Source: Coprococcus_A sp051877705
GTDB lineage: Bacteria; Bacillota; Clostridia; Lachnospirales; Lachnospiraceae
Reading direction: 5' to 3'
Length of the DNA: 7,296 nucleotides
Assembly: GCA_051877705.1 (NCBI GenBank)
Contig: JBJEJD010000208.1
Location: forward strand, 1 to 7,296
The notes under the pieces were generated by a model. That model was not told where the DNA came from, made no database searches, and saw nothing but the letters and a program-made list of their open reading frames with translations. The position numbers and the translations under genes were made by a program. Within the stretch, counting starts at the first letter, position 1; each line of letters starts with the position of its first letter. Of this stretch, positions 4,701 through 7,296 are shown piece by piece.

Positions 4701-7273
4701 TGACTGATCACGCCAGCAGCATAATCCAGTAAAGCCTGTCCATCAGAAGTATTGATCGTACCATCTCCGTTAAAGTCCATTCCTGACAGACCGGCATCTG
4801 ACTGAACAGATTTACCATCTGCGGACCAGCTGATGCCGGCAGCCAGAGGGATTGTCCATGTATCCATGTACAGAGCCAGTTCATCTTCACTTTCATTGCT
4901 GTTTGCATAGTAAGCAAATGCATCCTGAGCAAAAATATCTGCAGACAATGTATACATCTTGTCCTCATCTGTCAGATTATTGATCGTAAAGGAGAAACTG
5001 TAAACACCGTTTCGTTCAGGGTCATCTCCCAGTTCTGCTTTTACCTTGCCATCTGTATAGGATTCAGTAGCGTTTTGTCCCATAAGAATATAGGAATCTG
5101 CGGTAATAACATTGCCGATATTGGCAAGACCGGCCCCCTGCTGCAATATAGAATAATAGCTGCCGCTATCACCATCGATCATTGGTTCAGCAGTGGACAT
5201 CAACAGACTCTGGGTAAGCGTACGGGCATCCAGGCCAGTTTTGTCATCGAGATCATTTTCACGAATATACTGTGCTGCCAAAGCCGCCATACCCGCAATC
5301 TGAGGAGCTGCCATGGAAGTACCTGAATAAGAGATATAGGAATTATGACTGGAGAGGCCGGTCTCTGCATTGGCACCGTTGACAGAATAGATGTTTCCGC
5401 CCGGAGCAGTAATCTCAGGCTTCAGTTCCAGACTTCCAGGTACGCCCCAGCTGGAGAATGAACTCATTGTGTAATACTCACTGTCATACTGACTTGTTGC
5501 CAATTCATTTCCAACAGTCAATGTGCCCATATAATAAAGTACATTGCCTTCATCATCACTAACAGGCACAGCGGCATCTCTGAGAATATCGCCGTCAGAC
5601 TGCAGAATGGAAACACAAGGTTCCGTATATTCATAGTCAGACAAATCCATACTGATGATACCTGACTGATTATTGTAGATAACAGCTGCAATGGCACCTG
5701 CCTCAACAGCAGAATTACCTTTCTCTGAGAAGGTTATGGAACCACGGGAACAGATGGCAATTCTGCCTTCCAGAGCATCCCCGACGATTCCCCAGTCTTC
5801 CGAAGAACCAGTCCCATCGATAAGAATATATTCATGTTCTCCCGCGATGGAAGTCATTGGATTATTACTGAATCCGTCAGACTCGGTATAGAAGATTAAT
5901 ATATCATCTACAGATAAATACATACCGGTAGTACCGTCATTTTCTACAGAAGCCACTGCCAGGGAATTGGTCAGTGAACCGGGACTTCCCACAGTATCCA
6001 TGCTTACGTCATCACTGTATAAATATCCGATATTCGCAGCGTTCTCCACCCAGGAACCGGAGTTTCCGGAAGAAATAGAAACGACAACACCGGACTGGAC
6101 CAGATTATCCATAATCGTCTGATACGCCTCTACTCCCGGGTCAGACATTCCAGGATTCCCCGAACCCAGAGAAAGATTGATACAATCTGCCCCTAAAACA
6201 ATGGCATCTTCAATGGCTGCCATATAATCAGAATCATATGCTCCGCCATTTCTGCCGAAAACTTTCATGGTGAGGATCTGTGCATCCGGTGCCACACCCT
6301 GCACATACACAGAATCCAGAGCATTAGAAAATCCATCTCCGTCAGGAACATAAGCATTGGCGGCGGCAATACCGGTTACATGAGAGCCATGGTCACCTTC
6401 GTTATCATTCAGATGAGTAATATCATAATCCAAATCAACATAGTTATATCCAAAAGGAATCTTGGCACTGACATAAGCCTCATCTGAATCGATGTCAGCA
6501 TTCATTTGATCTGCAACATCACGGATTTCCTCCGTATCCAGCAGATTAAGATCCGCAATATATTCCTCTGCACTGACACCGGCTTTCTCTGCCAGCTGTT
6601 CCAGGGAATATTCATATGCATCGGCGTCAAAAGAAAGATGGCCGACATCAATACCCGTATCAATGACAGCTACCCTGCTGCCGGCACCTGTGTATCCTGA
6701 AGCCCAGGCAGCAGATGAACCGATCTGTCTGCCGGAAGTGGCCATATTCGGATCAGCATCTCCTTTGCTGGCGATAGCAGGCTCATAGCGGGTCTCTAAA
6801 ACTACGTTCTGAACACCATTCAATTCTCTGATCTTATCAATCTGACCATATTCCACATTGGCAGAAATAAGGTTTGCAGCCAGAGTCAGGTTCCATACAA
6901 CATCCAGATCACCGTCAATATAGTTCTCGATCATAGATATCATTTTGTCCTGCATTTCCTGTAGTCTTTCTCTGTAAGACATAGCATCCCGGTTCCAGGC
7001 AATGTTTTGGGTGTCATATCCGGCACCAATGGTACTTTCTTTTTCCAGAATGATCGATACACGAACGATATCATCTGTACCGTATTCCGGAGTATTGTCT
7101 CTGTCTGAAACTTTCTCACGATCAGGCAGTTCGGCAGAGACGGTACTGTTGTCCACCTGGGTGAAGGTAAGATCATCTGTCTCATCCGCTCTGACAGGAT
7201 GGGCTCCGGCTGCCATGACAGAGATTACCAGCACCAGCGCAAGCAGACGCCTTAATAACCTTTCTTTTCTCAT
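1751..7273 (-). CDS. Sortase-anchored S8 (subtilisin-like, C5a-peptidase/lactocepin type) cell-envelope serine protease with internal dockerin and cohesin-like domain
   Basis: Secreted, wall-attached endopeptidase of 1840 residues. Order: signal peptide 1-29 (cleavage after VRA); I9-like propeptide about 68-163; S8 domain about 183-670 with D205 (AVIDTGID), H295 (DHGSHVTGI), oxyanion N404 (SSGNSG) and S653 (SGTSMAAP), so a full catalytic triad; PA domain about 470-590 inside it; Fn3_5 domain about 750-955, ending in the typical SIPMLGFYGSW, split by a type I dockerin at 831-886; beta-rich region 960-1135; Ig-like domain from DNTAPEL (1134-1225); BIG2 1232-1314; propeller-like stretch 1318-1565; cohesin-like domain 1612-1730; E/S/T-rich stalk 1743-1782; APKTG 1806-1810, hydrophobic 1815-1834, tail KRKLR. 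Start: AGAGGA lies 7 nt upstream of the ATG at 7273 and a signal peptide follows at once. Its promoter lies beyond the right edge. The family degrades extracellular proteins; the substrate is unknown here. There is no frameshift or missing catalytic residue. It is convergent with nagB, not in its operon. Confidence 0.97.
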   Translation of the reverse strand: MRKERLLRRLLALVLVISVMAAGAHPVRADETDDLTFTQVDNSTVSAELPDREKVSDRDNTPEYGTDDIVRVSIILEKESTIGAGYDTQNIAWNRDAMSYRERLQEMQDKMISMIENYIDGDLDVVWNLTLAANLISANVEYGQIDKIRELNGVQNVVLETRYEPAIASKGDADPNMATSGRQIGSSAAWASGYTGAGSRVAVIDTGIDVGHLSFDADAYEYSLEQLAEKAGVSAEEYIADLNLLDTEEIRDVADQMNADIDSDEAYVSAKIPFGYNYVDLDYDITHLNDNEGDHGSHVTGIAAANAYVPDGDGFSNALDSVYVQGVAPDAQILTMKVFGRNGGAYDSDYMAAIEDAIVLGADCINLSLGSGNPGMSDPGVEAYQTIMDNLVQSGVVVSISSGNSGSWVENAANIGYLYSDDVSMDTVGSPGSLTNSLAVASVENDGTTGMYLSVDDILIFYTESDGFSNNPMTSIAGEHEYILIDGTGSSEDWGIVGDALEGRIAICSRGSITFSEKGNSAVEAGAIAAVIYNNQSGIISMDLSDYEYTEPCVSILQSDGDILRDAAVPVSDDEGNVLYYMGTLTVGNELATSQYDSEYYTMSSFSSWGVPGSLELKPEITAPGGNIYSVNGANAETGLSSHNSYISYSGTSMAAPQIAGMAALAAQYIRENDLDDKTGLDARTLTQSLLMSTAEPMIDGDSGSYYSILQQGAGLANIGNVITADSYILMGQNATESYTDGKVKAELGDDPERNGVYSFSFTINNLTDEDKMYTLSADIFAQDAFAYYANSNESEDELALYMDTWTIPLAAGISWSADGKSVQSDAGLSGMDFNGDGTINTSDGQALLDYAAGVISQLANEGKADMNGDGIINSYDAYLFLSRLSSGTVQVAADSSVTVNVTIALSEDEKESLDANFENGAYIEGFIYAAGVSSSEGVAGTVHSIPMLGFYGSWTDPSMFDVGSKIEYDYGEEIRDPYLGNTDANAFSVIYADDPDNEYYFGGNPLVADDVYIPERNAVSEGSEIANIYFTSIRNAADSRVTVSNLSTGELLISEELGSIDSAFYYTNGDSWQYTNRTLNMGLVPSELEGWAEGDILEICLTLAPEYYADSQGNVNWDALGAGADFSIPVVIDNTAPELKEVSINSDENLLDVTVEDNQYIAAVALFDEFGDYLYTYQGSQTDVKAGDTCEYSLDLTDVDGAKFLLQVYDYAMNTTTYEINQQIGEVTDTVEGVDISDESLVLVKGGEVTLTASVQPVNATDRRLTWSSSDESIATVDENGVVTGVAEGSCVITAASAKEPDITAACNVTVVVIDSTLQGVLQDTEGTPMFFDWDLKNSDTWNGGTELDTTIAAAAADVHTGQLYIQDSDDWAMHKIDAATGESIETSGSCAFGFAMSDLASAGYYSSESHPLLAGIAECYFLQPTDPMENTFNQGWDLSEYLSEYTGGTRFVALAYYGYYQDDSDGTIYDEYLALDDAGYIWVLDNDGTSGLGLGFLPTTLNAKFADYAGYQFSSMVCDEDGNLYLSAFNGSTNVIYYLTFNADTSTFDSICLGNFGDDVWPAVLTEAASNGDATSRTVSLDDAAMVARDIAVESLSAGSGTRAPAGGLNAVVTVADSQERPMSVGSASDDGKYYTVTITARDAQGIDVDATNGVITVTYDSEKLELVDIAVKGDYQSVRDVRGEVTFGYVDLTGIAAGDDAAELIFNVIDDSASDIIIDHKEVNDMTSGYREVVSVGSEQEIDETESTETESEATESETIESETTESEITESETGESDTSVKPGNDKETKPSSDNNTNDKTDAPKTGDNTPITFLIILLVVSGFGIAAAILYKRKLR
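1754..1858 (-). other. Cell-wall sorting signal of the protease (APKTG variant of LPXTG)
   Basis: Residues 1806-1840: the pentapeptide APKTG followed by D, a hydrophobic span at 1815-1834, and a basic tail KRKLR. The layout is that of a sortase substrate, with Ala in place of the usual Leu at position 1. xPKTGD motifs are common in Lachnospiraceae surface proteins, so this is probably the normal substrate motif of the host's sortase rather than decay. No sortase gene is in the window. Confidence 0.85.
1940..2014 (-). repeat. Tandem 15-bp / 5-residue repeat (ESExx) in the protease stalk
   Basis: Residues 1754-1778 are five back-to-back pentapeptides: ESEAT, ESETI, ESETT, ESEIT, ESETG. They are flanked by degenerate TES/TET units so that E, S and T dominate 1743-1782. 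The DNA repeats in 15-bp units with silent and coding differences. It sits just before the wall-spanning part, so it acts as a flexible acidic stalk pushing the enzyme away from the wall. Copy number changes by slippage would stay in frame. Confidence 0.85.
2084..2440 (-). other. Cohesin-like domain of the protease
   Basis: Residues about 1612-1730. The run ITVTYDSEKLELVDI (1658-1672) matches the cohesin strand pattern of the type xYDPxxLEvxxV. It is followed by GEVTFGYVDLTG (1686-1697), AAELIFNV (1704-1711) and SDIIIDHKEVND (1717-1728), in the order and spacing of cohesin strands (short Gly-bearing strand, then a strand of the a-x-i-x-F-x-V type, then the final strand before a polar loop). 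Related immunoglobulin-like adhesion domains can look alike, so the family call is moderate; the dockerin-binding ability is inferred. Confidence 0.55.
2579..3322 (-). other. Beta-propeller-like segment of the protease
   Basis: Residues about 1318-1565, rich in Tyr, Trp, Asp and Gly. They contain blade-like units: HTGQLYIQDSDDWAMHKID (1361-1379) followed by AATGES, ALDDAGYIWVLDNDG (1476-1490), and CDEDGNLYLSAFNG (1520-1533) followed by a long strand IYYLTFN. These recall the GxLY...LDaaTG blades of PQQ/WD-type propellers. About 250 residues would be enough for a small propeller or part of one. Its function, possibly ligand binding, is not known. Confidence 0.4.
3332..3580 (-). other. BIG2 immunoglobulin-like domain of the protease
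   Basis: Residues about 1232-1314. It carries the family's hallmarks: VKGGEVTLTASVQPVNAT, then LTWSSSDESIATVDENG and VVTGVAEGSCVITAAS. BIG2 domains in surface proteins serve as spacers or adhesion modules. Confidence 0.88.
4616..4783 (-). other. Type I dockerin domain inserted in the Fn3_5 domain of the protease
   Basis: Residues 831-886 hold two calcium-binding F-hand repeats. The first is D833-x-N835-x-D837-x6-D844 (MDFNGDGTINTSD) with helix GQALLDYAAG. The second is D866-x-N868-x-D870-x6-D877 (ADMNGDGIINSYD) with helix AYLFLSRL. All ligand positions 1, 3, 5 and 12 are filled in both loops, and the loops start 33 residues apart as in ordinary dockerins. The flanking sequence belongs to one Fn3_5 domain: YSFSFTINNLTDEDKMY before it and VTVNVTI to GFYGSW after it. 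Dockerins usually sit at a terminus or between domains. Confidence 0.85.
5504..5866 (-). other. PA (protease-associated) domain within the S8 catalytic domain
   Basis: Residues about 470-590 lie between the oxyanion Asn (N404) and the catalytic Ser (S653), the usual site of PA insertion in C5a peptidases and lactocepins. Typical elements are IAICSRGSITFSEKGNSAVEAG (start 505) and IAAVIYNNQSG (528-538). PA domains influence substrate access in this family. Confidence 0.75.
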
Positions 7274-7280
7274 ACTCTTT

Positions 7281-7286
7281 TCCTCT
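7281..7286 (-). promoter_or_regulatory. Protease ribosome binding site
   Basis: AGAGGA on the minus strand, 7 nt before the ATG at 7273, within a purine-rich GGAAGAGGAAAAGAG. It supports the start and is moderately strong. The promoter is outside the window. Confidence 0.7.
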
Positions 7287-7296
7287 TCCTTTTTTA

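Overview
The window reads as a piece of a Gram-positive Firmicutes chromosome, most likely a gut Lachnospiraceae (Blautia / Mediterraneibacter / Dorea-like). The grounds are strong AGGAGG-type ribosome binding sites, moderate GC with AT-rich intergenic DNA, a short Bacillus-type NagB with Asn in the active-site loop, and a sortase-anchored surface protease whose sorting motif is xPKTGD. The genus cannot be fixed from the sequence alone.

Left part (1-1659): two divergent amino-sugar catabolism genes. On the minus strand is nanE (ManNAc-6-P 2-epimerase), which runs off the left edge. On the plus strand is nagB (GlcN-6-P deaminase), complete. With NanA, NanK and NagA, not in this window, they would carry sialic acid through ManNAc-6-P, GlcNAc-6-P and GlcN-6-P to fructose-6-phosphate. 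The 301-bp space between their starts holds a good extended -10 promoter for each gene, four copies of the heptamer TTTCAAT/ATTGAAA, and a palindrome inside the nagB promoter spacer. This fits shared control by a sugar-responsive repressor, which is not in the window.

Junction (1660-1750): two hairpins between the convergent nagB and protease genes. The hairpin nearer nagB has its T-run on the minus strand, and the one nearer the protease has its (weaker) T-run on the plus strand. Each transcript therefore passes through the first hairpin it meets and ends at the second.

Right part (1751-7296): one very large minus-strand gene for an 1840-residue secreted subtilisin-like (S8) cell-envelope protease. 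In order it has a signal peptide, an I9-like propeptide, a catalytic domain (D205, H295, N404, S653) interrupted by a PA domain, an Fn3_5 (C5a-peptidase type) domain with a type I dockerin inserted in it, further Ig-like regions, a BIG2 domain, a beta-propeller-like stretch, a cohesin-like domain, a Glu/Ser/Thr repeat stalk and an APKTG sorting signal with membrane anchor. The unusual point is a dockerin and a cohesin-like domain in the same wall-anchored protease, which suggests calcium-dependent non-covalent assembly on the cell surface. A joint role with the sialic-acid genes, such as use of host glycoproteins, is possible but rests only on adjacency: the genes are convergent and transcribed separately.
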